Source: Paraburkholderia bryophila (GTDB taxonomy: Bacteria; Pseudomonadota; Gammaproteobacteria; Burkholderiales; Burkholderiaceae). From it: 64,000 nucleotides of DNA. The stretch is taken from positions 1-64,000 of the forward strand of contig NZ_QLTK01000025.1 in the NCBI RefSeq assembly GCF_003269035.1. The letters are read 5' to 3'. The position numbers and the translations under genes were made by a program. Positions within the stretch are counted from its first letter, which is position 1. Each line of letters opens with the position of its first letter. The notes beneath the pieces are model-generated. The model made no database searches, was not told the DNA's origin, and saw nothing but the letters and a program-made list of their open reading frames with translations. Positions 43,893-52,147 of this stretch are shown here, piece after piece.

Positions 43893-44183
43893 TCAGGCTT
43901 CGGCGAATTCGCCCAGCAGTTCGGCGCAGATCATGGCCGAGGCATTCGCGGGCGCCGGCCGCTCGGCCGGTTTGAAGACCGCGTCGCCGCGGCGGATCTT
44001 GCGGCGCGACACCGCGCAGGTGCCCGAAGTGTGCGCCGACCGGCGGCGCCAGCGCTGCTCGCCATAATGACATTTGCCCGGTTCGACCCAACGGATCACC
44101 AGCGTCGTATCGGAGCGTTCGAGAATTTCGATGCGCACGCCGTTGGTACCGTCAAGGGGGATGGACTCTAAGGTCATCATCAT
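43893..44183 (-). CDS. DUF3331 family protein
   Basis: 96 residues. The core RWVEPGKCHYGEQRWRR followed by CAVSRRKIRRGDAVF is the pattern I associate with DUF3331, a small family common in Burkholderiaceae. The spaced Cys and basic residues suggest a metal-binding or nucleic-acid-binding fold, but no function is known. The start is three successive ATG codons (44183, 44180, 44177) after GGAG; the second gives the best spacing. Alone, 218 bp upstream of the ribonucleotide reductase start, with no clear partner. Confidence 0.7.
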   Translation of the reverse strand: MMMTLESIPLDGTNGVRIEILERSDTTLVIRWVEPGKCHYGEQRWRRRSAHTSGTCAVSRRKIRRGDAVFKPAERPAPANASAMICAELLGEFAEA

Positions 44184-44553
44184 CGGCTCCGTATTGTGGT
44201 GTGCCGAATGTAGTCCTGCGCGGGCTAGATAGCCATTGTGTCCGAGTTGAAACACTGTTCTCGAATTAGCAACAATGAAACTTGACATTCCCATCTGCCC
44301 GTCACAGCGGGGTTTTGCGGGTCACATGACGGCAAATTAGAGATAAGGCGGATTTTTGCAACGCAGTGTTGTTCGTGGCGCGACGAGAGTCCCGCCCATC
44401 AAGGCCGACGGCGCTTCCTTTAAGATGTCGTTATTGATGAGCGACCGTGGCATGCCAGTGTAGCGGTTCTGGTTTTTTCCGGTCGGCTCGCGCGCACCCG
44501 GGGAAAGTCTCTTTGGGTCGCTTCCATGTCTGGACAAAACCACAAGAGCCTCT
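44184..44553. other. Intergenic, divergent between DUF3331 and AI-2E transporter
   Basis: 370 bp with both promoters presumed inside. TTGACA occurs at 44282-44287 but no -10 is at the correct distance. The stretch 44200-44350 is somewhat AT-richer than the flanks. I see no repeat, RNA or operator that stands out. Confidence 0.3.
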
Positions 44554-45648
44554 ATGAATTCACGCCCGCCCGTTACGCCGCCTGTTACGCCACCCGAATC
44601 GCCGATGTCGCCCGAGCCCCTGAAGAAGCAACGCACCGCCTCGCTCGTGCTGTACATCGGATTAGTGCTGCTGGCGTTGTGGGTCGTGCGCGATTTCATC
44701 GCGGTGGCGGCCTGGGCGAGTGTGCTGGCGATCGCGCTGTGGCCGCTCCTGCGCAAGATCGAGGGGCATCGCTGGTTTAGCGGCCGCACCACCTTGATCG
44801 CCGCCGTGTTGACGCTCGCGATTGCGTTGCTGGTGGTGCTGCCGTTCGGCATCGGGATCGCGCAGGCGTTGCGCGAGGCGCACGACATGACCGACTGGTT
44901 CAAGACCGTGCAGGAAAACGGCATTCCGATGCCGGACTTCGTTCAGCATCTGCCGTTCGGTGCGCAACAGGTTTCCACGTGGTGGCAAGCCAACCTCGCG
45001 CAGCCGCTGCGCGATTCGGCGGCGATGAAGGGCTTGCACAGCACCACCGTGATGACGCTCGGCCGCCATTTCGGCGCGCGCGCGGTGCATGCGGTGATGG
45101 TGTTCGCCTTCATGCTCGTCACGCTGTTCGTGATCTTTCAGGCGGGGCCGCGTCTGTCCGGGTCGCTGTCCACCGGCATGCGGCGCGGTTTCGGCGAAGC
45201 CGGCGCGCAGCTTCTGCAACGCATGGCCGCGGCCGTGCGCGGCACGGTGTCGGGGCTGGTGGTGGTCGGCCTGGGCGAAGGCGCGTTGCTTGGCGTGGCG
45301 TACGCGGTGACCGGTTTGCCGCATGTCGCGTTGCTCGCGATGATCACCGCGATCGCGGCGATGCTGCCGTTCTGCGCGCCGCTCACGTTCGGCCTCGCGG
45401 CGTTGTGGCTGCTGTCCCAAGGGTCGGTGGCGGCGGCCATTGGGCTTGCCGTGTTCGGCTCGGTCGTGGTGTTCGTCGCCGAGCATTTCGTGCGGCCGGT
45501 GCTGATCGGCAACTCGACGCGATTGCCGTTCCTGCTGGTGCTGTTCGGCATTCTCGGCGGCGCGGAAACCTTCGGTCTGCTGGGCATCTTTATCGGCCCG
45601 GCCTTGATGACCGTACTGATGGTGTTGTGGACCGACCTTGTGCAATAG
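44554..45648 (+). CDS. AI-2E family transporter (TqsA/PerM type membrane protein)
   Basis: 364 residues, about eight membrane helices with the usual re-entrant middle. After a proline-rich tail (VTPPVTPPESP) come helices at about 30-65, then a soluble segment (about 100-155), and the conserved C-terminal block ALLAMITAIAAMLPFCAPLT and VFVAEHFVRPVLIGNSTRLP typical of the family. Members export or exchange small molecules or act as antiporters. The family name does not show that AI-2 is the substrate. Start at 44554; a later Met (MSPEPLKK) is possible. Confidence 0.87.
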   Translation: MNSRPPVTPPVTPPESPMSPEPLKKQRTASLVLYIGLVLLALWVVRDFIAVAAWASVLAIALWPLLRKIEGHRWFSGRTTLIAAVLTLAIALLVVLPFGIGIAQALREAHDMTDWFKTVQENGIPMPDFVQHLPFGAQQVSTWWQANLAQPLRDSAAMKGLHSTTVMTLGRHFGARAVHAVMVFAFMLVTLFVIFQAGPRLSGSLSTGMRRGFGEAGAQLLQRMAAAVRGTVSGLVVVGLGEGALLGVAYAVTGLPHVALLAMITAIAAMLPFCAPLTFGLAALWLLSQGSVAAAIGLAVFGSVVVFVAEHFVRPVLIGNSTRLPFLLVLFGILGGAETFGLLGIFIGPALMTVLMVLWTDLVQ

Positions 45649-45672
45649 TTGCACGCGAATTTCAGCCCGGTT

Positions 45673-46575
45673 TCAAGGGCGTCCGGTCGAGGGGTGATCG
45701 AGTTGCCGGGGTTGCGTTTGCGTTGGCGTTTGCGTTGGCGTTTTCACACAGCCGACCGTGTATTTCAGCGCGGCCGGCAACAGCGCGCTCCAGACATCCC
45801 ACGTATGGCCGCCGTCGATGATGCGCAGCGCCGCCGGATTGCCCGCCAGCCGCAGATGCGTGTAGAGCGACGACGCGTCGGCCTGGATCGCGAGATCGTC
45901 GTCGCCGGCGGCGATGAACATCGGCAGACGATAGGGCCGGCTCATATACCGGTCCCACTGCGCCGGATAGTTGAGTTCGTGCCAGATACGCGGCTCGAAT
46001 TCGCGCTCGCCGAATACCCCCACGCGCCGCGCCGCCGACGCGCGCGGCGGTTCGTTCGCGTAAATGGCGGGGCTCAGCAGCAGGGCGCCGCAAAAGCGCT
46101 CCGGCTGCGTCAGCGCGTAACGTAGCGCGCCGAAGCCGCCCATCGACACCCCGCCGATCATGCGGCCGCCGCGCTGCGTCGACACGGCGTAGCGGGCTTC
46201 GATCTCGGGCAACAGGTCGTCGAAGAACGCCGTCTCCATCTTCTCCTTGCGGTCCACGTACCAGTCGGTGCCGCCCTGCGGCATCACGATCGCGACCGGC
46301 AGCATGTCCTTGTGGTCGATCAGCGTGTCGGCGACGCTTTGCAGATGGCCTTGGGTGAGCCAGTCGTTGGCGTCGCCGTTATTGCCGTGCAGCAGATAGA
46401 GCACCGGAATGCGGGCGGCGTCGTGACGGTAGCCGGTCGGCAGATAGATCGTGTACGACCAGTCGCGACCGAGCGCGTCGGAATGGAAGCTGCGGCTGAT
46501 CACGGTGCTGGCGCAAGCCGCGTCGTAAGCGACGAGGCACAGCGCAACGAGTGCGGAGGATAGGAATGGTCGCAT
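45673..46575 (-). CDS. Secreted alpha/beta-hydrolase esterase (putative esterase family)
   Basis: 300 residues with a signal peptide (MRPFLSSALVALCLVAYDAA). The catalytic Ser is in GGVSMGGFGALRY (near 150), Asp probably in AAGDDDLAIQ (near 225) and His in DGGHTWDVW (near 258). PVLYLLHGNNGDANDW is the oxyanion region. It resembles the esterase D/antigen 85-like group and should cleave small esters in the periplasm or outside. The C-terminal tail TPTQTPTQTQ comes from a 6/12-bp DNA repeat (45714-45743) and is not part of the fold. Alone, convergent with the AI-2E gene. Confidence 0.85.
   Translation of the reverse strand: MRPFLSSALVALCLVAYDAACASTVISRSFHSDALGRDWSYTIYLPTGYRHDAARIPVLYLLHGNNGDANDWLTQGHLQSVADTLIDHKDMLPVAIVMPQGGTDWYVDRKEKMETAFFDDLLPEIEARYAVSTQRGGRMIGGVSMGGFGALRYALTQPERFCGALLLSPAIYANEPPRASAARRVGVFGEREFEPRIWHELNYPAQWDRYMSRPYRLPMFIAAGDDDLAIQADASSLYTHLRLAGNPAALRIIDGGHTWDVWSALLPAALKYTVGCVKTPTQTPTQTQPRQLDHPSTGRP
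45714..45743. repeat. 12-bp tandem repeat inside the esterase tail
   Basis: GCGTTTGCGTTG occurs twice in tandem (45714-45725, 45726-45737) with a partial third. It is itself made of GCGTTT/GCGTTG hexamers and encodes Thr-Pro-Thr-Gln repeats near the C-terminus. Hexamer steps keep the frame, so copy number may vary between strains without disrupting the gene. Confidence 0.6.
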
Positions 46576-46718
46576 GTGCAAATAGAAGGCCGCCGTGCAA
46601 GTTACGGGCGGCGTCATGCTAACAGGATGGGCGGTGGAGATTGAAGCGCAACGAGCCGAAGACGGGCGCAACCGCGAAGTCCATCATCGCGGCCCGCGGC
46701 TTCGTGCCCACCCACCGC

Positions 46719-47828
46719 TCAGGGCGAAGTTCGAAGCCGCGCGCCGACCAGCCGCGCAGCGAGCCGCTTAAGCGGCGTCGCCCCGAGCGCGACAGCCAGC
46801 AGCGCGCCGACCGCGACGGCGTCGGCGAGCAGGCCGAGCGGGTAGTTGAGGTAACCGTCGGTGGCGGCATACAGCACCGAATCGACCACCAGCGAGATCA
46901 CCGCGCCGGCGATAAAGCACAACAGCCCCTTGCGGCCGATCACGCCGACCCACGGCAGCCACTGCGCGATTTTCCTGGCCCAACCCAGCTGAATCAGATT
47001 CGCGACGAGCCACGCAATCGCGAGGAAATTCACCGCGCGCAGAGACGACAGGTTTTGCTTGAGACTGCCGTCGAGCGGTTCGAGCTCGATAAACAGCTTG
47101 TAGTAAGCCGCGGCCGCGACCACGGCGCACGCCAGCACGCTGACCAGCCAGCCGAGCCGGTGCGCGCTGATGCGCTGATAGACCGGCTGGCAGCGGGCCA
47201 GCACGCCGAGTACGAACAGCAGTTGCCACGCGAATGGGTTGAAGTCCCAATGCATGTCCGGCGCGGCGGGCAAATACGCGGCGACGGCCGGCGCGCCCGC
47301 CCACAGCGCGACACTGCCGGCCAGCAGCCACCACGGCTTGCTGCGCGCGAGCGGCAGGATCATTGGCACCAGCGCCGCGAAGAACGCGTACATCGGCAGC
47401 ACGGAGGCGAGGTAGGGCTGGCGGCGGAACAACAGGATGTCGCGCAACGCGGCGACGGGAGCGTCCATCAGATCGTCGAGGTCGGTGGTGGCGAGATTCG
47501 GCCCGTCGATGCTGAAGGCCGTCAGCACCGCGCTGACCAGCAGCATCAGCGCGGCGGTGATCAGGAACGCCCGGTAGATTTCCAGCGAACGCCGCAGAAA
47601 GCGGCCGCGCGCGATCGTTTCATTGCGCCGTTCGGCCAGCGCCGCGTAGGCGGTGGCGGTGGCGAAGCCGCCCAGGAACACGAACACTTCGGCGGCATCG
47701 CACAACGCGTAAGCGTGCAGCGTGACACGCGACAGAATGCTGCCGCCAATATGGTCGACCACGATGATCAGAAGGACCAGCCCCCGGAAGAAGTCGAGTT
47801 CGATCAGACGGGATTGCGATGCTTGCAT
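46719..47828 (-). CDS. opgC: OpgC-domain membrane protein
   Basis: 369 residues, about ten membrane helices. The start RLIELDFFRGLVLLIIVVDH and SRVTLHAYALCDAAEVFVFL match OpgC, which adds succinyl groups to periplasmic glucans in enterobacteria and has relatives across proteobacteria. HWDFNPFAWQLLFVLG near 195 is also typical. ATG 47828 was chosen at MQASQSRLIEL; an upstream in-frame start adds 21 residues without family match. Whether the substrate is osmoregulated glucan is inference, since no opgGH genes are in the window. Confidence 0.85.
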   Translation of the reverse strand: MQASQSRLIELDFFRGLVLLIIVVDHIGGSILSRVTLHAYALCDAAEVFVFLGGFATATAYAALAERRNETIARGRFLRRSLEIYRAFLITAALMLLVSAVLTAFSIDGPNLATTDLDDLMDAPVAALRDILLFRRQPYLASVLPMYAFFAALVPMILPLARSKPWWLLAGSVALWAGAPAVAAYLPAAPDMHWDFNPFAWQLLFVLGVLARCQPVYQRISAHRLGWLVSVLACAVVAAAAYYKLFIELEPLDGSLKQNLSSLRAVNFLAIAWLVANLIQLGWARKIAQWLPWVGVIGRKGLLCFIAGAVISLVVDSVLYAATDGYLNYPLGLLADAVAVGALLAVALGATPLKRLAARLVGARLRTSP

Positions 47829-48374
47829 GGTGTGGCGCCAAAAGCAGCCTCGTGCGACGGCGCGCTGGCTCAGCGCGGCAAACGTCATCACGTGACTTTG
47901 AATAGGGGGAGGCGAGCTGCGGTGGATGCACGATCAACGCGCCCGGCGTCGCCGCTATCAAGCGGGCGGCCCAAGGCAGGCCCGCTTGCAGAGGTCAGTA
48001 AAAATGACCCATGTGACAACGCTGAGTTCCGCTGCAGCGCCGCGAAAGCTTTCGATTATATTTCTTTCCGTGACAAAGACCTGGCGAGCCGGGCAGCGCG
48101 TCGAGCGCGAAATGCAGCCCGAAATCGGGCTGGACTTCAGTCAGGGCGGCGCGCTGCCGTTTACCTGAATGAGCGCCACGATAAAAGGGGCGCTTGCACG
48201 AAGTGGAGATTTCGCAACAATTTAAGATATCGACGCGACACCCGATGGACGTCCCGCTAACGGCGTGTGAGGATTTCCTGAAGGCGCACAGGGGCCGGTG
48301 AAAGCCCTGCCAAAGCGTCAAGAACAAAGCGGTTGGATCGAGTTGTCCGATTACTCGAGTGCAGGGAGATCATC
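47829..48374. other. Intergenic region upstream of the porin with two hairpins
   Basis: 546 bp between divergent opgC and the porin. AGCCCGA-AA-TCGGGCT (48116-48131) is a perfect 7-bp dyad with a 2-base centre. AGCGCC and GGCGCT with a 10-12-base loop lie near 48172-48194. Either could be an upstream terminator or operator. No gene or clear sigma-70 promoter was found. Confidence 0.4.
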
Positions 48375-49535
48375 ATGAACAAGCAAGTGTTCGCGCTGGC
48401 TGTCTCCGTTGCTTTGTCCGCCGCTTTTGCCCAGTCTGCTTCGGCGCAGACCAGCGTGACGCTGTATGGCGTACTCGACGAGGGCATCAACTACACCAAT
48501 AACGTCGGCCGTGGCCATGTCTACGAACTGGCGAGCGGCGACGCGCAAGGCAGCCGCTGGGGCCTGAAAGGCGCCGAGGAACTGGGCGGCGGCCTGAAAG
48601 CGATCTTCCAGCTGGAAAACGGCTTCGACCTCAGCTCCGGGCGCTTCAATCAGGGCGGCCGGATGTTCGGCCGCCAGGCCTTCGTGGGCATCAGTTCGGA
48701 TACTTTCGGCAGCCTGACGTTCGGGCGCCAGTACGATTCGGTGGTCGATTATCTGGCGCAGACCACGGCCAACGGCAATTGGGCCGGCGAACTGTTCTCT
48801 CACCCGTACGACAACGACAACACAGACAACTCGTTTCGCCTCGACAACTCGGTCAAGTTCACCAGCCCGTCGATTTCCGGCTTCCAGTTCGGCGGCGTCT
48901 ACAGTTTCAGCAACGACACCAACTTCGCCAATAACCGCGCGTACAGTTTCGGCGGCCAATATACGTATGGCGGCTTGCTGGTCGCCGCCGCGTATTTGCA
49001 GGCCGACAATCCCGGCAATGGCGCGAACGGCGCGATTACCGCGAACGACGCCAGTTTCATTGCCGGACGCATGCGCGTGTTCGGCGGCGGTATTACATAC
49101 ACGTTCGGTCCGGCGACGGCCGGCTTCGTTTATACCAACTCGAACTATCTGGATCCGACCGGCAACGGCTATCTCGGCATCACGCCGCTGGTGGCGCCCG
49201 GCATTTTGCTGAACTCGCTGAAGTATCAGAACTTCGAGGTGAACGGCAAATATCAGGTGTCGCCCATGTTTTTCGTCGGCGCGCAATATGTCTATACGAT
49301 GGAAAGCTACGACGCCTCGAACGGCGGCGTGAAACCGCGCATTCACTCGTTCGGTCTGATGGCGGATTACAACCTGTCCAAACGCACGGACGTCTATATT
49401 CAGGGCGAGTATCAGCAGGTGACCGGCGACTCGACCTATACGATTCTGGACGATGCATTCACGCCGGGCACCCAGTCGCCTTCATCGACGTCGAAGCAGG
49501 TCGTGGTGCGGGCGGCGATACGGCATAAGTTCTAG
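48375..49535 (+). CDS. Gram-negative trimeric porin (Burkholderia OmpC-like)
   Basis: 386 residues. Signal peptide MNKQVFALAVSVALSAAFA with cleavage after ASA. The mature start QTSVTLYGVLDEGINYTNN and blocks SRWGLKGAEELGGGLKAIFQ, FGRQAFVGI and LTFGRQYDSVVDYL are typical of Neisseria/Burkholderia 16-strand porins. The last residues are RHKF, the terminal aromatic needed for outer-membrane assembly. GGGAGAT lies before the ATG at 48375. It admits small hydrophilic solutes through the outer membrane. Selectivity cannot be read. Confidence 0.93.
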   Translation: MNKQVFALAVSVALSAAFAQSASAQTSVTLYGVLDEGINYTNNVGRGHVYELASGDAQGSRWGLKGAEELGGGLKAIFQLENGFDLSSGRFNQGGRMFGRQAFVGISSDTFGSLTFGRQYDSVVDYLAQTTANGNWAGELFSHPYDNDNTDNSFRLDNSVKFTSPSISGFQFGGVYSFSNDTNFANNRAYSFGGQYTYGGLLVAAAYLQADNPGNGANGAITANDASFIAGRMRVFGGGITYTFGPATAGFVYTNSNYLDPTGNGYLGITPLVAPGILLNSLKYQNFEVNGKYQVSPMFFVGAQYVYTMESYDASNGGVKPRIHSFGLMADYNLSKRTDVYIQGEYQQVTGDSTYTILDDAFTPGTQSPSSTSKQVVVRAAIRHKF

Positions 49536-49573
49536 GTGCGCGCGGGTGGCGGTTGCGAGAGCGGCTCACTTCA

Positions 49574-49906
49574 TCACGTATTCATCACGTAATGCTGGAT
49601 CAGAATCCCGACCACCACGCCGGCCGGAATGCCGAAGCTTCGGCCGCGCAGCGTCGCGCTTAAATCCTCGTCGAGGACAAAGCTGCAGCGACGCTCGCGC
49701 CATACGGTTTTATAAGCCAACGGTTTCGCACCGACGATCACCAAGGCGATCAGCACGGTCACGACCACCTGGCTGAATGCGGGCAACTGCGCCGTGAACG
49801 GAGAAAACTCACCGGCATTGCAAAGGAGCACCATGACGACGGCGGCGATCAGCGCGCCGAAGAAAAAACCGCTGATGAACCGGTTTGCCGATTGAAAAGA
49901 ATCCAC
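49574..49906 (-). CDS. Small membrane protein of unknown function
   Basis: 110 residues. Three hydrophobic segments are visible: about 10-30 (ISGFFFGALIAAVVMVLLC), about 45-60 (VVVTVLIALVIVGA) and about 90-105 (IPAGVVVGILIQHYV). A basic loop (WRERRC) is in the middle. No family recognised. It begins with MDSFQSANRF near an AT-richer stretch. It converges on the porin gene and shares no evident operon. Codon use looks typical of a real gene, but the call rests on composition and length only. Confidence 0.5.
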   Translation of the reverse strand: MDSFQSANRFISGFFFGALIAAVVMVLLCNAGEFSPFTAQLPAFSQVVVTVLIALVIVGAKPLAYKTVWRERRCSFVLDEDLSATLRGRSFGIPAGVVVGILIQHYVMNT

Positions 49907-50025
49907 TGCAACCTCAACGCGTTCGCCAGTGGGATAAAGACGGCGAACGTAAAAAATAAACTGACGGGAAAGGAGTTCGCTTTAACCCACCCGCTACGCG
50001 TGGTAATCCGATACAAGGCGCGAAG

Positions 50026-50047
50026 CGGGTCGTTTAGAAACGACCCG
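50026..50047. terminator. 10-bp perfect hairpin
   Basis: CGGGTCGTTT (50026-50035) and AAACGACCCG (50038-50047) pair fully across a 2-base AG centre. It lies downstream of nudK (stop 50139) on the minus strand and upstream of the small membrane protein gene. On the plus strand a weak T-rich stretch follows. It could stop nudK transcription or be a palindromic binding site. Confidence 0.45.
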
Positions 50048-50138
50048 TCAGCATATTTTCTTTGTCCGCGGCTCACTAGTGTCCGTTTCTCAACGCCGCA
50101 CGCGATAAATCCGAAATAGCCGCCGCGCAAATAGCCGC

Positions 50139-50726
50139 CTACGCGCCCAGCAGATTCAGTTTCGCGTACTGCAGCAGCATGATCGTCTTGCCGTCGACGA
50201 TCTCGCCGCGCTCGATCATTGCGAGCGCTTCGTCCACCGGCAATTCCAGCACCTCGATATCTTCGCCTTCATCCGCGATGCCGCCGCCTGCGCCGACCTG
50301 CGCCGCCGCGTCGTATTCGGCGACGAAAAAGTGCAGCTTTTCCGTGACCGAGCCCGGGCTCATGAACGCCTCGAACACCTTGCGCACGTCATGCACGCGG
50401 TAGCCGGTTTCCTCTTCCACCTCGGCGCGAATCCGTTGTTCGGGCGATGCCGCTTCCAGCAGGCCGGCCGGCGCCTCGATCAGCATGCCGTGATGACCGT
50501 TGACGAACGCCGGCAGGCGGAATTGCCGCGTCAGCACCACCGTGCGGCGGCGCGGATCGTACAGCAGCAGGGTGGCGCCGTTGCCGCGGTCGTAGGTTTC
50601 GCGGCTTTGGCGCTGCCAGCTGCCGTCGGCGCGTTGGTAGTCGAAGGTGGTTTTTTTCAGCACATACCAGTCGTCCGACAGCACCTCGACGTCGACGATA
50701 CGGACCCGTTCGGCGGTTTCGTTCAT
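50139..50726 (-). CDS. nudK: NudK-type Nudix hydrolase (GDP-mannose/ADP-ribose group)
   Basis: 195 residues. The Nudix box is GLLEAASPEQRIRAEVEEET then GY (about 88-110). The usual Arg before the first Glu is Ala, which is tolerated since E. coli NudK also deviates there. The start with VLSDDWYVLKKTTFDY and the later EAFMSPGSVTEKLHFFVAEY are the NudK signature. It hydrolyses nucleoside-diphosphate sugars such as GDP-mannose, needing magnesium. Divergent from a DeoR regulator 116 bp away with phased repeats between, so it may be under that regulator. Confidence 0.87.
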   Translation of the reverse strand: MNETAERVRIVDVEVLSDDWYVLKKTTFDYQRADGSWQRQSRETYDRGNGATLLLYDPRRRTVVLTRQFRLPAFVNGHHGMLIEAPAGLLEAASPEQRIRAEVEEETGYRVHDVRKVFEAFMSPGSVTEKLHFFVAEYDAAAQVGAGGGIADEGEDIEVLELPVDEALAMIERGEIVDGKTIMLLQYAKLNLLGA

Positions 50727-50794
50727 AGCTCGCTTCCTGTTCGTTTGCAGGGGAAAAAAGACCAGGCGGTCGGCGCCGCCTGCGAATCATGGTA

Positions 50795-50831
50795 TCGTGC
50801 AGTTTCGTGCAGAAACAAGTTATTTCGTGCA
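50795..50831. promoter_or_regulatory. Three phased TCGTGCA direct repeats (probable DeoR operator)
   Basis: TCGTGCA occurs at 50795-50801, 50805-50811 and 50825-50831, exactly 10 and 20 bases apart, so on one face of the helix. The last two are TTTCGTGCA. They lie between nudK (start 50726) and the DeoR regulator (start 50843). DeoR-family proteins often bind short direct repeats, so this is a plausible shared operator. Confidence 0.6.
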
Positions 50832-50842
50832 ATGACGTTAAA

Positions 50843-51628
50843 ATGTCCTCTGGCCCTGTCGAGACCTTTACCGTGCTGACTTCGCAAAGAAAACAACTGA
50901 TTCTCGAAGCCCTGAAGCGCAACGGGCAGGTGATCGCCAAGACCCTGAGCGTCGAATTCGAGGTGTCCGAAGACACCATCCGCCGCGATCTGCGCGAACT
51001 CGCCGCCGAAGGCCAACTGCAACGCGTGCATGGCGGCGCGTTGCCGGCGTCGCCGGCGGCGGTGGACTTTGCCGGGCGCGAGCGCATCGAGTCGGCGTCG
51101 AAAGCGGCGATCGGCCGGGCCGCCGCCGGCATGATCGCGCCGGGTCAGATCGCCTTCGTCGACGGCGGGACGACGGCCGTGCAACTCGCGCGTCATCTGC
51201 CGCGCGACTTGCGCGCCACGATCGTCACGCATAGTCCGAGCATCGCGGTCGAACTCGCGGAGCATGCGCAACTCGAGGTCGTGATGATCGGCGGCCGCCT
51301 GTTCCGGCATTCGATGGTCAATGTCGGCGCGGCTGCCATCGAAACGCTCAGCCATATTCGCGCCGATCTCTTTTTCATGGGCGCGACCGGCGTGCATCCG
51401 CAAGCGGGCCTGAGCACCGGCGATCGCGAAGAGGCCTACGTGAAGCGCGCGTTCGCCGAGCATGCGGCGGAGACGGTGGTGTTGGCATCGGCGGAGAAGC
51501 TGCATGCGGCGTCGGCGTACAAGATCGCGGACGTGACGGCGGCCAGCGCGATCGTCGTCGAACGCGGGACGGCCGAGGCGCTGACGGCGCCGTTCGAGGC
51601 GCTCGGGATCACGATCGTCCGAGCGTAA
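50843..51628 (+). CDS. DeoR-family transcriptional regulator
   Basis: 261 residues. The DeoR helix-turn-helix is at about 12-65 (SQRKQLILEALKRNGQVIA, then VSEDTIRRDLRELAAEGQLQ and RVHGGAL). The sugar-phosphate-sensing domain has FVDGGTTAVQLARHL and DLFFMGATGVH, then a Lys in SAEKLHAAS typical of the effector site. The start may also be GTG 50873 (LTSQRKQLI...), which is where many relatives begin. Family members are usually repressors of sugar or nucleoside catabolic genes released by a phosphorylated sugar. Here the nearest target is nudK and itself. Confidence 0.88.
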   Translation: MSSGPVETFTVLTSQRKQLILEALKRNGQVIAKTLSVEFEVSEDTIRRDLRELAAEGQLQRVHGGALPASPAAVDFAGRERIESASKAAIGRAAAGMIAPGQIAFVDGGTTAVQLARHLPRDLRATIVTHSPSIAVELAEHAQLEVVMIGGRLFRHSMVNVGAAAIETLSHIRADLFFMGATGVHPQAGLSTGDREEAYVKRAFAEHAAETVVLASAEKLHAASAYKIADVTAASAIVVERGTAEALTAPFEALGITIVRA

Positions 51629-52147
51629 TCTGTTAAGGCGTGGGCGACGCGTGGGAGACGCGAATGCCGCGTTATTCCCATGCCGAGTCCTGCGCCCAGG
51701 CCACGCGAGTAGCATGCCGGGTAATGCGCCGACTACCGCGCCGAGTCCACACCCGAACCGCTATCCAGCCCGCGCCATAACGGCTCCACGTCAGCCCATG
51801 CTGAATCCGTTATTTTCGAGATAGTGGACAAAATTTGACGCACCCTGCGGCGAATCAGCGCGATAATCGCGGCCTTTGCCCTTCCCCGGGCAGACAAAAA
51901 GGCAACTCACGGTAGTTCAAAGGTCAATCAGATCGAATGCGGCGCAACCGGAACACGGGTCGCCGCAGATCGCCGTTACGCGCGGGTGCGCATGAGCGCC
52001 TGTGGTTCGAACACCTCCTTCGTGGTTCCACGGCCGTCCCGCACGCAAGCGCTCGCAGGTCAGCGCGCGTCGTCGCGCGTGGGGCGGCGGAGGCAGTGCG
52101 CGGGTTCCGCCGACGGGTTGCCACCGTGTTCACTTAAGGAGAAGTCC
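51629..52147. other. Intergenic region upstream of the first XDH-family operon
   Basis: 519 bp. An AT-richer stretch at 51808-51840 ends in TTGACG (51835-51840), with GATAAT at 51862-51867, but their spacing of 21 is too long for a normal promoter. AAGGAG at 52137-52142 is the ribosome-binding site for the next gene. No gene or repeat was supported. Confidence 0.35.

Noticed and set aside
46641..48260. 539-codon open frame on the plus strand
   Set aside because: Antisense to opgC; mostly Arg/Gln/Asp low-complexity sequence.
51835..51867. TTGACG/GATAAT as promoter of XDH complex 1
   Set aside because: Spacing of 21 bases is outside the normal 16-18 range.
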